A stretch of 64,000 bases of DNA from Sphingomonas sp. PL-96 (GCF_020707215.1 NZ_JAJFET010000002.1:248001-312000); one strand, 5' to 3'. Shown: positions 44,940-54,502, numbered from the stretch's first letter. A program made the numbers and translations. Notes: generated from the letters alone by a model not told the origin.

Positions 44940-46634
44940 ATGAGCGCGGCGATGCCCGTGACTGAGCGCGCGCCCCTCGGCGCGGTACCGGCGAAGATCG
45001 AGCCTCGGCTGATTCCGAGCCTGCTGGAGCGCGCGGCGACCGTGTATCCGCAGCGGACCGCGATCGACTTCCTGGGCCGCACCTGGACCTATGGCGAGAT
45101 TGCCGAGCAGGTGGAGCGCGCCGCCCGCGGGCTGCAGGACCTGGGTGTCCGCCCCGGCACGCGCGTCGGCCTCTGCCTGCCCAACACGCCCTATTATGTG
45201 ATCGCCTATTTCGCGGTGCTGAAGATCGGCGCGGTCGTGGTGGCGATGAACCCGCTCTATGTGGAGCGGGAACTGCACCACCTGCTGGTCGATTCGGGCG
45301 CCGAGCTGGTGATCGTGCCGGACCTGGTCGCGATCCACGACAAGCTGCTCGCCGCCTGTGCAGGAACCGAGGTGCGCCATGTGGTGGCAGCTTCGCTCGC
45401 GGACGTGCTGCCCTGGGCCAAGTCGATCGGCTTGCGCCTGTTCAAGCGGCGCGAACTCGCGCGCATCGGCCAAGATCCCCGGCACGTCCGCTGGAGCCGG
45501 CTGGTGTCGAACCGCGCCGCGCCCGATCCGGTCGCGCAATCCCCGAGCGATCTGGCGGTGCTGCAATATACCGGCGGCACCACCGGCGAGCCCAAGGGGG
45601 CGATGCTCAGCCACGCCAACCTCACCGCCAACAGCCAGCAGATGGTGCTCCATGTCGGCCGCCCACCGGACCAGCAGGAGCGCACGCTGGGCGTGCTGCC
45701 GCTGTTCCACGTGTTCGCGCTGACCACGGTGCTCAACTATTCGGTCGAGACCGCGGCCGAGATGATCCTGCTGCCCCGCTTCGAGATGGACCAGTTCCTG
45801 GCCACCCTGAAGCGGACGCGCCCGACGCAGATCTTTGCGGTGCCGACCATCTACAATGCGGTGAACCAGCTCGATATCGCACGCGTGCCGCGGCTCGATT
45901 TCTGCCACACCTGCATTTCCGGCGGCGCGCCGCTGCCGCTGGAAGTACGCCAGGCGTTCGAGGAACGCACCGGCTGCCGCGTGGTCGAAGGCTATGGTCT
46001 GTCGGAGGCGTCGCCGATTATTGCCTGCAATCCGCTCAACGGCGGCACGGTAAAGGCCAACAGCGCCGGGCCGGCGTTCCCAGGCACGGTGCTGGAGATC
46101 CGCGACCTGATCGATTCGACGAAGCTGATGCCGCAGGGTGAGCGCGGCGAAGTCTGCGCGCGCGGACCACAGGTGATGCTGGGTTACTGGAACCGGCCGG
46201 ACGCGACGGAGGACTGCTTCATCGACGGCGCGCTGCGCACCGGCGATGTCGGCTATTTCGACGAGGATGGCTACCTCTTCCTCGTCGACCGGATAAAGGA
46301 CATGCTGCTGTGCGGCGGCTACAACGTCTATCCGCGCGTGATCGAGGAGGCATTGTATGAACATCCGGCGGTGGCCGAAGCCGTGGTGATCGGGCTGCCC
46401 GACCGCTATCGCGGACAGGCGCCCAAGGCGTTCGTGACGCTCAGGCCCGACCACCCGGCCAGCGCGGCGGAGCTGTGCGATTTCCTGCGCACCCGCATCA
46501 GCAAGATCGAGATGCCGCGCGAGGTCGAGATCCGCGAGACCCTGCCCAAGACGCTGATCGGCAAGCTTTCCAAAAAGGAGCTCGTGGCCGAGGAACACGC
46601 CAAAGCGGCGTTGCAGGAGGACGCGGCGGCATGA
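44940..46634 (+). CDS. long-chain acyl-CoA ligase (AMP-binding, FadD-like)
   Basis: This 564-residue protein activates fatty acids to acyl-CoA. It has the AMP-binding P-loop YTGGTTGEPKGAMLSH, the motif CISGGAPLPLEV, EGYGLSEASPI and the C-terminal DRIKDMLLCGGYNVYP, with catalytic Lys in LPKTLIGKLSKKEL. The ATG at 44940 was chosen; the frame extends to an ATG at 44823, adding 39 low-complexity residues. It overlaps the MerR gene by 4 bp and feeds the divergent beta-oxidation operon. Confidence 0.93.
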   Translation: MSAAMPVTERAPLGAVPAKIEPRLIPSLLERAATVYPQRTAIDFLGRTWTYGEIAEQVERAARGLQDLGVRPGTRVGLCLPNTPYYVIAYFAVLKIGAVVVAMNPLYVERELHHLLVDSGAELVIVPDLVAIHDKLLAACAGTEVRHVVAASLADVLPWAKSIGLRLFKRRELARIGQDPRHVRWSRLVSNRAAPDPVAQSPSDLAVLQYTGGTTGEPKGAMLSHANLTANSQQMVLHVGRPPDQQERTLGVLPLFHVFALTTVLNYSVETAAEMILLPRFEMDQFLATLKRTRPTQIFAVPTIYNAVNQLDIARVPRLDFCHTCISGGAPLPLEVRQAFEERTGCRVVEGYGLSEASPIIACNPLNGGTVKANSAGPAFPGTVLEIRDLIDSTKLMPQGERGEVCARGPQVMLGYWNRPDATEDCFIDGALRTGDVGYFDEDGYLFLVDRIKDMLLCGGYNVYPRVIEEALYEHPAVAEAVVIGLPDRYRGQAPKAFVTLRPDHPASAAELCDFLRTRISKIEMPREVEIRETLPKTLIGKLSKKELVAEEHAKAALQEDAAA

Positions 46635-47089
46635 GCCGGGCTGCGTCCTTGCGCGCGCCCGAGGCTGGCGCGCTGCCGGCCGAGGGCGAGCAGCTGTCGG
46701 GCATCCAGGAGGTGTCGGCCGAACTTGGCGTGACGATGCGCACGCTGCGCTTCTACGAGGACCAGGGGCTGATCGAGCCGCGCCGGGTGGGCACAACCCG
46801 CATCTACACCCGGCGGGAGGTGGCGCGCATGCAGCTGATCCTGCGCGGCAAGCGGCTGGGCTTCTCGATCCGCGAGATTAAGGAGTTCCTCGACCTCTAC
46901 GACGCCGATCCGCAACACCATGAGCAGATGCGCCAGTTGGCGCTGCGGGTGCACGACCGTATCCAGCGGCTGCGCCGGCAAAAGCAGGCGCTGGAGGAAA
47001 CGCTGGGCGAGCTGGAGCGGATCGAGCGCGAGGCGCTGGAGCGCTTGCCGCCCGATGCGCGGCCGGTGGAGCCCGAGGAAAGCCGCTAA
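46631..47089 (+). CDS. MerR-family transcriptional regulator
   Basis: This 152-residue MerR regulator has a winged helix (GIQEVSAELGVTMRTLRFYEDQGLIEPRRVGTTRIYTRREVARM) and a C-terminal coiled coil. It lacks the Cys residues of metal sensors, and its pairing with fatty-acid genes resembles LiuR-type regulators of acyl-CoA degradation. It overlaps the ligase by 4 bp and probably controls this divergent locus. Confidence 0.9.
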   Translation: MSRAASLRAPEAGALPAEGEQLSGIQEVSAELGVTMRTLRFYEDQGLIEPRRVGTTRIYTRREVARMQLILRGKRLGFSIREIKEFLDLYDADPQHHEQMRQLALRVHDRIQRLRRQKQALEETLGELERIEREALERLPPDARPVEPEESR

Positions 47090-47099
47090 ACCGGGCAAC

Positions 47100-47789
47100 C
47101 TATCGGGCGGGCTGGAACCCGCCGTAGGTGGCGGTTGAGTGAATGCGCCCCGACTTTCCGAACAGCGATCCGGTCAGGCTGGTGTCGGAGGCGGCGGGCA
47201 CGACCTCGCCACTCGGCAGCAGCGCATAGCGGCTGACCACAACCATGCTCTGCACCGACGCTACCATCATCATCCGGAAGCCCTTGGCGGACGTGAACCG
47301 CACGCGTTCAACGAACGGAGTCTTGGCCTTCACGTTCACGAGCGCTTCTGCATGCGTGTCGGCGGAGGCATCGTGAGAGCCGATCTTGACGGCTCCGGCT
47401 GGTAGCCGGGCAAACCGGTAGGTGACCTAGCCGGGCGAGGCATCGCTCCGCGTGGCGGGCGCGCCGAACCATTTCGCAAGCTCGGCATAGGCGGGGACAG
47501 GACCGCGCTTCGCCTTGCGCGATCCCGCTGCTTCCTTGGCGGTGGGCTTGCGCCCGTCGACGCTGACGAGCTGCCAGCGCTGCGCGGCCGGGCGGCCGGG
47601 ATCATACTGCTCCACCACCGTCGTGCGGGCTGCGCCGGTCCGGTCGGTGACGCTGGTTCGTTGAAACCGGAATCCGTCCGGCCGGCTGGCCCGCATCGCT
47701 GCAAGCACGCGGTTCTGCAGTTCGTCGGCCCTAACCTCCGGCGCGGCGAGGATCACGGCAGCGACAGCGGCCAGGATGGTACGGCTCAA
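47100..47789 (-). pseudogene. secreted hypothetical gene interrupted by an in-frame TAG
   Basis: The frame begins with a signal peptide at a TTG at 47789 (SRTILAAVAAVILAAPEVRA), 6 bp after GGAGG. It runs 120 codons to an amber stop at 47429-47427 (DASPG-stop) and continues in the same frame for about 108 further codons (VTYRFARLPAGAVKIGS ... HSTATYGGFQPAR) to a second stop at 47102-47100. Both halves have native-like composition. The simplest reading is one gene with a point nonsense mutation. Sequencing error or amber readthrough are alternatives. Family unknown. Confidence 0.7.
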
Positions 47790-47930
47790 TTCCAACCTCC
47801 GACGACGAACGGGCGTTGTGCAATCCGTACCATCGCGCGGTTGCGAGTGCCTGGCGAGCGCTGTTTTCGCCCGCGTCTGCCGGGATCCTGCTATCGGAGC
47901 GAGGCTCGGCCCCGCTCCGACAGACGTTGG

Positions 47931-48218
47931 TTACCAGCGATAGCCGCGGCGGTCGTCGCGGTAATCGTCGCGACGGTCGCGGCGGTCATCACGCCAGTCG
48001 CGACGAGCGTCCCGGCGCGCTTCGGCAATCTCGCGGCGGCATTCGCGCTGCTCACGACGATACTCCCGGCGGCTATCTGCGCGGCGGAGTTCGCGGCGGC
48101 ACTCCTGTACTTCGCGTCGAACGTCGCGATCATACCCGCGGTGGTAGCTCTGTGCCGAAGCGACGGTCGGCATAGCGACCATGGTTGCGGCGGCGGCCCA
48201 AGCGATCAGCGTACGCAT
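47931..48218 (-). CDS. secreted Arg-rich coiled-coil protein
   Basis: This 95-residue protein has a signal peptide (MRTLIAWAAAATMVAMPTVASA) and a mature part almost entirely of Arg, Glu, Asp and aromatic residues (REVQECRRELRRADSRREYRRE, DDRRDRRDDYRDDRRGYRW). It is likely a single charged helix in the periplasm. AAGGAG precedes the ATG. No enzyme features are seen. Confidence 0.75.
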   Translation of the reverse strand: MRTLIAWAAAATMVAMPTVASAQSYHRGYDRDVRREVQECRRELRRADSRREYRREQRECRREIAEARRDARRDWRDDRRDRRDDYRDDRRGYRW

Positions 48219-48374
48219 ATTGCTCTCCTTCACGAACTTGATGAAGAGAAATTATGCCGCGTCGCCTGAACGGTTTCGGACCGGCGCGTTCATCATCGAG
48301 ACAAGGGCGAAGGCACCGTCGTAGGGCCGGCCGCATGGCGCAAAGCCATACGGTGAATAGGGAAGGAAAACCGG

Positions 48375-49358
48375 GTGCAGCGTGCTGAGCAGAGGTGGGG
48401 GGCGATCCGGGCCGCGGTGGTGCCCGTTCTTGCCCTGGCGCTGGCGGCGATCCCGGCGGACGCGAACGACTCCACCGCTCAACTGGCGGCCGGCGGCCTG
48501 GTGCTGACCCGGAACGACACGATCGAGATGCAATCCGAAGACCTCTACATCTCACGGGAGGCGGTGCGGGTTCGCTATCGGTTTCTCAACAGCAGCGGTC
48601 GCGACGCGACGGTTCGAGTCGCCTTCCCGATGCCTGACATTGGCGGGCCGGACTTTTTTGTGGGGGACGTGTCGATCCCCGTCGATGCGCCGGCGAACAT
48701 CCTCGGCTTTACGACCCTGGTCGACGGCAAGCCGGTCAAGATGGAGGTGGAGCAGAAGGCAATGGTCGGCGACGTCGATCGCAGTGCCTGGCTGATCGCC
48801 AACCATGTGCCGTTGGCGGTCCACCTCGACGCAGCCGATGCCGCGATCGCGCGGCTGCCTGCGGACAAGCGTGCGGAGGCGGCGAGGCTGGGCCTGATCG
48901 ATGCTGCGGGCGAGCCGTTGTGGGTGCTGCGCACCACCTATCACTGGCTGCAGACGTTTCCGGCCGGGCGCCCGGTGACGATCGAGCACCGCTACACTCC
49001 GTCGGTGGGTGGAACGGTGATGACCGGCATCGGCCAGGACTGGGACACCGACACCGCCCGCAGCTATTGCGTGGAGCAGCCGATCCTGCGGAGCGTCGCG
49101 CGCTCGGCCAAGGGAGGCGACGGTCCGCGCTATGCCGAGAACTGGGTCGATTACATCCTGGTGACCGGGAGCAACTGGAAGAAGCCCATCGGCGACTTCC
49201 GACTGGTGGTGGACAAGGGCGCGCCCACGACACTGGTAAGCTTCTGCGGCAAAGGCGTGACCAAGACGGGCGCCACGACGTTCGAGATGCGCAAGCGCAA
49301 TTGGCGGCCGGAGCAGGACCTGTCGATCCTGTTCCTGACCCCCTATGACGCGGATTGA
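48375..49358 (+). CDS. DUF4424-type secreted protein
   Basis: This 327-residue protein has an N-terminal signal peptide (about residues 12-30) and the DUF4424 body, which opens NDSTAQLAAGGLVLTRNDTIEM, contains RYRFLNSSGRDATVRVAFPMPDI and ends with ILFLTPYDAD. The family is of unknown function and probably periplasmic. It starts at a GTG at 48375 after GGAAGGAA. It is convergent with the SulP gene with a 7-bp gap. Confidence 0.85.
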   Translation: MQRAEQRWGAIRAAVVPVLALALAAIPADANDSTAQLAAGGLVLTRNDTIEMQSEDLYISREAVRVRYRFLNSSGRDATVRVAFPMPDIGGPDFFVGDVSIPVDAPANILGFTTLVDGKPVKMEVEQKAMVGDVDRSAWLIANHVPLAVHLDAADAAIARLPADKRAEAARLGLIDAAGEPLWVLRTTYHWLQTFPAGRPVTIEHRYTPSVGGTVMTGIGQDWDTDTARSYCVEQPILRSVARSAKGGDGPRYAENWVDYILVTGSNWKKPIGDFRLVVDKGAPTTLVSFCGKGVTKTGATTFEMRKRNWRPEQDLSILFLTPYDAD

Positions 49359-49365
49359 GCTCGCC

Positions 49366-50859
49366 TCAATGCGGCACGACGCCCAGTTCGACGCCCGTCT
49401 TGTCGTGGAGTGCGAAGCGGTCGACCAGGTCGGCGCTGGCGCGGTTGTAGCCGATCACCTCCACGTCGCGGCCGTCGCGACGCAGGCGGGCGACGATCTT
49501 GTCGAGCGCCCCTACGCCCGAGATGTCCCAGAAATGCGCGGCCGACACGTCGATCACGACGCGGGCAGCGCTGTCCTCCGCCTGGAAGGCGCGGGTGAAG
49601 CGGTCGACCGAGGCAAAGAAGATCTCCCCCTGGACGCGGTAGGTAGCACTGCCGTCGGCGCCGGCTTCCCGCTCGACCGAGAACATGCGGCGTACCTTGC
49701 CGGCGAAGAGGATGCCCGACAGCAGCACGCCCGACAGCACGCCGGCGGCCAGATTGTGGGTGGCGACCACGACGGCCACCGTCACCAGCATTACCGCCGA
49801 GGAGGTCGGCGGATGGCGGCGGAGGTTGGCGATCGAGTTCCAGCTGAAGGTGCCGATCGACACCATGATCATCACCGCCACCAGCGCCGGCATCGGGATG
49901 CGGCCAACGACGGGGCCCAGCACCGCGAGCAGGAACAGCAGGAAGGCGCCGGCCGTGAAGGTCGACAGGCGCTTGCGGCCGCCCGAGGTGACGTTGATCA
50001 CCGACTGGCCGATCATCGCGCAGCCGCCCATGCCGCCGACCAGGGCCGCGGCAATGTTGGCGCCGCCCTGGCCCATGCACTCGCGCCGCTTGTCGCTGTC
50101 GGTGTCGGTCATGTCGTCGACGATCTGCGCGGTCAGTAGCGATTCGAGCAGGCCGACCGCTGCCATGGTCAGCGAATAGGGAAGAATGATGCGCAGCGTG
50201 TCCCAGGTGAGCGGGACGTTCGGCAGCGCCAGGCTCGGCAGGCCTTCGGGCAGCTTGCCCATGTCGCCGACGGTGCGGACCGGGAAGCCCAGCGCAATGC
50301 TGATCGCGGCGAGCACGAGGATCGCGACCAACGGCGAGGGCACCGCCTTGGTGATGCGCGGCAGCAGGTAGATGATGGCAAGGCCGGCCGCGATCAACGC
50401 ATAGCTGTGCCAGGTGACGCCGACGAACTGCGGCAGCTGCGCCATGAAGATCAGGACCGCGAGCGCGTTGACGAAGCCGGTGATGACCGAGCGCGACACG
50501 AACTGCATCAGCAGGTCGAGCCGCAGCAACCCGGCGACCATCTGGATCAGTCCCATCAGGATGGTGGCTGCGAACAGATATTCGACGCCATGGTCGCGGA
50601 CCAGCGGGGTCACGACGACGGCGACCGCGGCGGTCGCGGCAGAGATCATGCCGGGGCGGCCGCCCAGAAAGGAGATCACGATCGCGATCGCGACCGAGGC
50701 ATAGAGGCCGACGCGCGGATCGACGCCGGAGATGATCGAAAAGCCGATCGCCTCGGGGATGAGGGCGAGGGCAACGACGATACCGGCGAGGACGTCGCGA
50801 CGCGCCTCTCCGACGCTGGTGAACCATCCGGTCCGGAAGCGGGAAACAATGTCGGTCAT
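49366..50859 (-). CDS. SulP family inorganic anion transporter
   Basis: This 497-residue transporter has about 12-14 TM helices with the SulP signature [27 protein letters not shown] and a C-terminal STAS domain ([32 protein letters not shown]). Family members move sulfate, bicarbonate or nitrate by H+ or Na+ symport. Here the substrate is unknown. The start is the ATG at 50859 (MTDIVSRF). A structured leader precedes it. Confidence 0.93.
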   Translation of the reverse strand: MTDIVSRFRTGWFTSVGEARRDVLAGIVVALALIPEAIGFSIISGVDPRVGLYASVAIAIVISFLGGRPGMISAATAAVAVVVTPLVRDHGVEYLFAATILMGLIQMVAGLLRLDLLMQFVSRSVITGFVNALAVLIFMAQLPQFVGVTWHSYALIAAGLAIIYLLPRITKAVPSPLVAILVLAAISIALGFPVRTVGDMGKLPEGLPSLALPNVPLTWDTLRIILPYSLTMAAVGLLESLLTAQIVDDMTDTDSDKRRECMGQGGANIAAALVGGMGGCAMIGQSVINVTSGGRKRLSTFTAGAFLLFLLAVLGPVVGRIPMPALVAVMIMVSIGTFSWNSIANLRRHPPTSSAVMLVTVAVVVATHNLAAGVLSGVLLSGILFAGKVRRMFSVEREAGADGSATYRVQGEIFFASVDRFTRAFQAEDSAARVVIDVSAAHFWDISGVGALDKIVARLRRDGRDVEVIGYNRASADLVDRFALHDKTGVELGVVPH

Positions 50860-50885
50860 GCAGAAACCACAAGCAGGCACATGGC

Positions 50886-50992
50886 GCCGCACCCGGTGCA
50901 GCGTCTTCGCAGTCCATGTGATCTGTTGTCCGGCGGATCGGCGGCCGGAATAGCCACCCGGATTTGCACCGGGTCCTTGCGAGTTGCCTCGC
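50886..50992 (-). ncRNA. multi-hairpin leader upstream of sulP
   Basis: Four hairpins follow in mRNA order. GCGAG-GCAA-CTCGC lies at 50992-50979 with a GNRA-type loop, ACCCGG/CCGGGT at 50974-50956, CCGGC/GCCGG at 50948-50930 and GCTGCAC-CGG-GTGCGGC at 50902-50886. The last ends 27 bp before the ATG. Known alphaproteobacterial RNA motifs exist upstream of sulfate transporters, but I cannot match this one from memory. Confidence 0.5.
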
Positions 50993-51101
50993 CTCTATGG
51001 GGGCGCAGCCGCGCTTGCAAGCCCGTGCTGGAAGGCTGTGGCCGGGCAGGGCGGGAGGAACGAGGACGTCGGCGTGCGAAACCGACGCGGTGGCTGCGGG
51101 A

Positions 51102-51121
51102 CCGTCCGGATGGCCGGACGG
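51102..51121 (-). terminator. hairpin after SWIB gene
   Basis: CCGTCCGG (51102-51109) and CCGGACGG (51114-51121) form an 8-bp stem with a 4-nt loop, starting 11 bp past the SWIB stop. There is no T run. It may end SWIB transcription before the sulP leader. Confidence 0.5.
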
Positions 51122-51132
51122 CCCCGACAGGC

Positions 51133-51411
51133 TCAGCTCATGTGCGCGTTGAGCAGCTTGTTCATCTCGAACATCGAAGCCTTCTTCTTGCCGAAGAGCT
51201 TCTCGAGCGTCTCGTCAGCGAGAATTTCGCGCTTGTCCTGCGGGTTCTGCAGGTCGTGCTTCTTGATGTATTCCCACATCTTGCTGACCACCTCGCTGCG
51301 GGGCAGCGGGTCCTTGCCGGTGATCTTCGCCAGGTCTTCCGACGGCGTGACGGGCTTGGCGATACCGCCGCGAGCGGCGCCGGTCTTGGTGGTGGTCGAC
51401 GTCTTGGCCAT
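51133..51411 (-). CDS. SWIB/MDM2 domain protein
   Basis: This 92-residue basic protein has an N-terminal Lys/Thr-rich tail (MAKTSTTTKTGAARGG) and the SWIB core VTPSEDLAKITGKDPLPRSEVVSKMWEYIKKHDLQNPQDKREI with the FEMNKLLNAHM end. SWIB domains are known in eukaryotic chromatin remodelling; bacterial members, common in alphaproteobacteria and chlamydiae, are thought to bind DNA or proteins. AAGGAG precedes the ATG. Confidence 0.93.
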   Translation of the reverse strand: MAKTSTTTKTGAARGGIAKPVTPSEDLAKITGKDPLPRSEVVSKMWEYIKKHDLQNPQDKREILADETLEKLFGKKKASMFEMNKLLNAHMS

Positions 51412-51698
51412 TCTGCTTCTCCTTAAATCCTGCGGTCCGAACCCCTGGGCGGCCGCGCGGTTGCCATGCTTATGCGCGGTTTCGGGCAGCTTGTCGCTTG
51501 CGAAGGTCGAGCGTGGCCCGGGCAGGGCGTGCAGCGGCGGCGCATCGCGAGCCTGCGGCGTTTCCTGGTCCCATGCGCGCGTCCGTTCCCCCTGCGCCAC
51601 GCGGCCCGTTACGGCCGCAGTTTCCTTTTGCGCAGTGAGGAATTAACGCTGCCTTCTTCGAGACGTCAACGCGGTCTGCGCCGGGTGCGACGTTTTGT

Positions 51699-51723
51699 GG
51701 GTCCGCAAACGCGCGTCGGACCC
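51699..51723 (+). promoter_or_regulatory. hairpin in the folE leader
   Basis: GGGTCCG (51699-51705) and CGGACCC (51717-51723) form a 7-bp stem with an 11-nt loop, 23 bp before the folE start. No T run follows, so a terminator is unlikely. The rest of the 335-bp gap (51412-51746) shows no gene or clear motif. Confidence 0.45.
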
Positions 51724-51746
51724 GAAAATCGACCAAGGAACACCGC

Positions 51747-52370
51747 ATGCAAGCCGACACCTCCGCGACCGCCGACGGCGATCTGGTCGCATCTCCATCA
51801 AAGCCGCCCGTGCCCGAGGAGGTCGCAGACGCGATCCGCACGCTGCTGCGCTGGGCGGGCGACGATCCGGAGCGGGAGGGATTGCTCGACACGCCCAAGC
51901 GCGTGGCGCGCGCATGGAAGGAATATTGCCAGGGTTATGGCGAGGACCCGGCCCACCACCTGGCGCGCACCTTCGAGGAAGTGGGCGGCTATGACGAGAT
52001 CGTGCTGCTGCGTGACATCCCGTTCCAGTCGCACTGCGAGCACCATATGGCGCCGATTATCGGCAAGGCGCACATCGCCTATCTGCCGCGCGACCACGTC
52101 GTCGGCATCTCCAAGCTCGCGCGGGTGCTGCACGGCTTTGCCCGGCGGCTGCAGGTGCAGGAGCGGCTGACCGCGCAGGTCGCCGACTGCATCTGGGAGA
52201 AGCTGGCACCGCGCGGCGTCGCGGTGGTGATCGAGGCGAGCCACGCCTGCATGACTGCGCGGGGCGTGCGCACCCCAGGGGTGACGATGACCACCAGCCG
52301 GATGATGGGCGTGTTCCGCGAGGACGACCGCAGCCGCAAGGAAGTGCTGTCGCTGATGGGGCTGGGATGA
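51747..52370 (+). CDS. folE: GTP cyclohydrolase I
   Basis: FolE converts GTP to dihydroneopterin triphosphate, the first step of folate synthesis. The 207-residue protein has Zn-ligand Cys and His in SHCEHHMAP, the third Zn Cys in [20 protein letters not shown] and GISKLARV. It starts at the ATG at 51747 and stands alone. Confidence 0.97.
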   Translation: MQADTSATADGDLVASPSKPPVPEEVADAIRTLLRWAGDDPEREGLLDTPKRVARAWKEYCQGYGEDPAHHLARTFEEVGGYDEIVLLRDIPFQSHCEHHMAPIIGKAHIAYLPRDHVVGISKLARVLHGFARRLQVQERLTAQVADCIWEKLAPRGVAVVIEASHACMTARGVRTPGVTMTTSRMMGVFREDDRSRKEVLSLMGLG

Positions 52371-52399
52371 GCCTGCCGCCGGGTTGAAACCAGCCGCCG

Positions 52400-52477
52400 T
52401 ACTCCTGCGAAAGCGGGAGTCCAGGGTTGCGGAGCGGAGCGCTTGTGGCCCTGGCCTCCTGCCTGCGCAGGAGCACT
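52400..52477. repeat. inverted repeat element (TACTCCTGCGAAAGCGGGAG type)
   Basis: Left half TACTCCTGCGAAAGCGGGAGTCCAGGG-like (from 52400) pairs with a right half rich in CCCTGGCCTCCTGCCTGCGC that ends at about 52477. Same class as 16821-16904 and 60872-60960. Lies between convergent folE and leuA. Confidence 0.7.
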
Positions 52478-52508
52478 GGAGCGGTTGAACTACGCTTGAA
52501 CTCTAACC

Positions 52509-52607
52509 GTACCCCGGCGGAGGCCGGGGCCCAGGTGCGGTGGTCTGGCTGGCCTGGCGCGGCCTCGCGAAGCCTTCCCAACTGGGCCCCGGCCTTCGCC
52601 GGGGTAC
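52509..52607. repeat. 26-bp-arm inverted repeat (GTACCCCGGCGGAGGCCGGGG type)
   Basis: Arms 52509-52534 and 52582-52607 are complementary in 25 of 26 positions, with a 47-bp loop. A second repeat class in the same convergent gap, next to the leuA stop at 52621. A degenerate relative is split at 60753-60775 and 61043-61062. Confidence 0.8.
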
Positions 52608-52620
52608 AGCTTGGGAGGGA

Positions 52621-54291
52621 TCAGGCGGCGACGCGGTTCGCCGCGCTGAGCGCCGCGCGGACCGTGGCAGTTGCCACGTCGGCGTCGATGCCGGCGCCGA
52701 ACACGCGGGTGCCGTCGGGCAGCGTGCATTCGAGATAGGCGGCCGCCTGTGCGTCCGAACCGTTGCCGATCGCATGCTCGCTATAGTCGACCACGTCGAG
52801 GTCGATGCCGCAATCGTCGCGCAGCGCCGAGAGCAGGCTGGACAGCAGGCCGTTGCCCTTGCCGGAAATCGACCGCGTCTCGCCATCGAGCCGCAGTTCG
52901 CCCACAAAGGTCCGCGCCTGACCGGCAGCACCGTGGCTTTCCGAATAATCGACCAGCTGGAAGCGGTCGCCCTCGTTCGGCAGATAGGCGGCTTCGAACG
53001 CACCCCAGATGTCGGCGGCGTTCAGCTCGCGGCTGGTCTCGTCCGCCACCCGCTGGACGTGGCGGCTGAAGTCGGCCTGCATCCGCTTGGGGAGCTTCAG
53101 CCCCTTGTCCTGCTCCAGCACCCAGGCGACGCCGCCCTTGCCCGACTGCGAGTTGACGCGGATCACCGCCTCGTAATCGCGGCCGAGGTCGGCGGGGTCG
53201 ATCGGCAGGTAGGGGACGTCCCACAGGCCGTCGTTGCGCTGCGCCTGGGCGGCGAAGCCCTTCTTGATCGCGTCCTGATGGCTGCCGGAAAAGGCGGTGA
53301 ACACCAGTTCGCCGGCATAGGGGTGGCGCGGGTGGACGGGCAGCTGGTTGCAATATTCGACGGTGTTGATGACCTCGTCGATGTTGGAGAAATCCAGCTC
53401 CGGATCAACGCCTTGCGTGTACATGTTGAGAGCGAGTGTCACGATGTCGCAGTTGCCGGTGCGCTCGCCATTGCCGAACAAACAGCCCTCGACCCGGTCC
53501 GCCCCGGCCATCAGGCCGAGCTCGGCGGCGGCCACCCCGGTACCGCGATCGTTGTGCGGGTGGAGGCTGATGACGACGCTGTCGCGGTTCGGCACGTTGC
53601 GGCAGAACCACTCGATCTGGTCGGCATAGACGTTGGGGCTCGATGCCTCGACCGTCGCCGGCAGGTTGAGGATCAGCGGCTTTTCCGGGGTGGGGCGCAG
53701 CACGTCCATCACGGCCGCGCAGACCTCTACCGAGAAGTCGAGCTCGGCGGTGGAGAAGGTCTCCGGCGAATATTCGAAGCGCCAGTCGGTGTCGGGGCGC
53801 TTGCCCGCCTCGTCGCGCAGGATCTTGGCGCCGGTGATCGCGATCTCGCGCACTTCGTCGCGGCTCATGCCGAACACGATGCGGCGCCAGGCGGGGGAGA
53901 CGGCGTTGTAGAGGTGGACGATCGCGGTGGGCGCGCCCTCCAGCGACTGGAAGCTCTTCTCGATCAGGTCGCGGCGCGACTGCGTCAGCACCTGGACCGT
54001 CACATCGTCGGGTACGCGGCCGTTGCGGATCAGGCCGGAAATGAAGTCGAACTCGGTGGCACCGGCGGAAGGGAAGCCGACCTCGATCTCCTTGATGCCG
54101 ACCTTTACGAGCAGGTCGAAGAAGCGGGTCTTCTTTTCGGCATCCATCGGATCGATCAGCGCCTGGTTGCCGTCGCGCATGTCGGTCGACAGCCAGCGCG
54201 GCGCGCGGGTGATCGTCTGCGACGGCCACTGCCGGTCAGGCAGGTCCACCTGGGGGAAGGGGCGGTATTTGGTCGAAGGATCGCGCAGCAT
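52621..54291 (-). CDS. leuA: 2-isopropylmalate synthase
   Basis: LeuA condenses acetyl-CoA with 2-ketoisovalerate, the first committed step of leucine synthesis. The 556-residue protein is the longer LeuA type. It has the catalytic segment [16 protein letters not shown], metal-binding [26 protein letters not shown] and a C-terminal regulatory domain. Start is the ATG at 54291 ([12 protein letters not shown]). The leader carries a leucine attenuator. Confidence 0.97.
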   Translation of the reverse strand: MLRDPSTKYRPFPQVDLPDRQWPSQTITRAPRWLSTDMRDGNQALIDPMDAEKKTRFFDLLVKVGIKEIEVGFPSAGATEFDFISGLIRNGRVPDDVTVQVLTQSRRDLIEKSFQSLEGAPTAIVHLYNAVSPAWRRIVFGMSRDEVREIAITGAKILRDEAGKRPDTDWRFEYSPETFSTAELDFSVEVCAAVMDVLRPTPEKPLILNLPATVEASSPNVYADQIEWFCRNVPNRDSVVISLHPHNDRGTGVAAAELGLMAGADRVEGCLFGNGERTGNCDIVTLALNMYTQGVDPELDFSNIDEVINTVEYCNQLPVHPRHPYAGELVFTAFSGSHQDAIKKGFAAQAQRNDGLWDVPYLPIDPADLGRDYEAVIRVNSQSGKGGVAWVLEQDKGLKLPKRMQADFSRHVQRVADETSRELNAADIWGAFEAAYLPNEGDRFQLVDYSESHGAAGQARTFVGELRLDGETRSISGKGNGLLSSLLSALRDDCGIDLDVVDYSEHAIGNGSDAQAAAYLECTLPDGTRVFGAGIDADVATATVRAALSAANRVAA

Positions 54292-54352
54292 CGCAGCCTC
54301 TTTGGCAAGTCGCCGCACGCGTGGCGCGGGCGTCGGTCAGCAAGTTGGTCGG

Positions 54353-54404
54353 AAAAAGACAGCCCTTAGGGGCATGCACGCATGCGCAACACGCCCCTAA
54401 GGGC
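54353..54404 (-). terminator. leuA attenuator (intrinsic terminator)
   Basis: GCCCTTAGGGGC (54404-54393, minus) and GCCCCTAAGGGC (54373-54362) form a perfect 12-bp stem with a 19-nt loop, followed by TGTCTTTTTCC. It lies 62 bp before the leuA start. The leader-peptide stop codon falls inside the first arm, so a ribosome stalled at the Leu codons just upstream would cover it and block the hairpin. Confidence 0.9.
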
Positions 54405-54450
54405 GGATAAGTCGAAGAAGGCGCAGTGCAGCGATCACGGGCGCCGTCAT
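54397..54450 (-). CDS. leuL: leuA leader peptide
   Basis: A 17-residue ORF reads MTAPVIAALRLLRLIRP, with Leu at positions 9, 11, 12 and 14 plus Val and Ile. The stop TAG overlaps the attenuator stem. Leu codons are CTG, CTT, CTT and CTT. A clear Shine-Dalgarno is not seen. Leucine limitation should stall the ribosome there. Confidence 0.85.
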   Translation of the reverse strand: MTAPVIAALRLLRLIRP

Positions 54451-54502
54451 GGCGCGCGGAGGCGGGCTTGTCCAGCCGGTTTGACGCGAGTGCGAGACGA
54501 GG

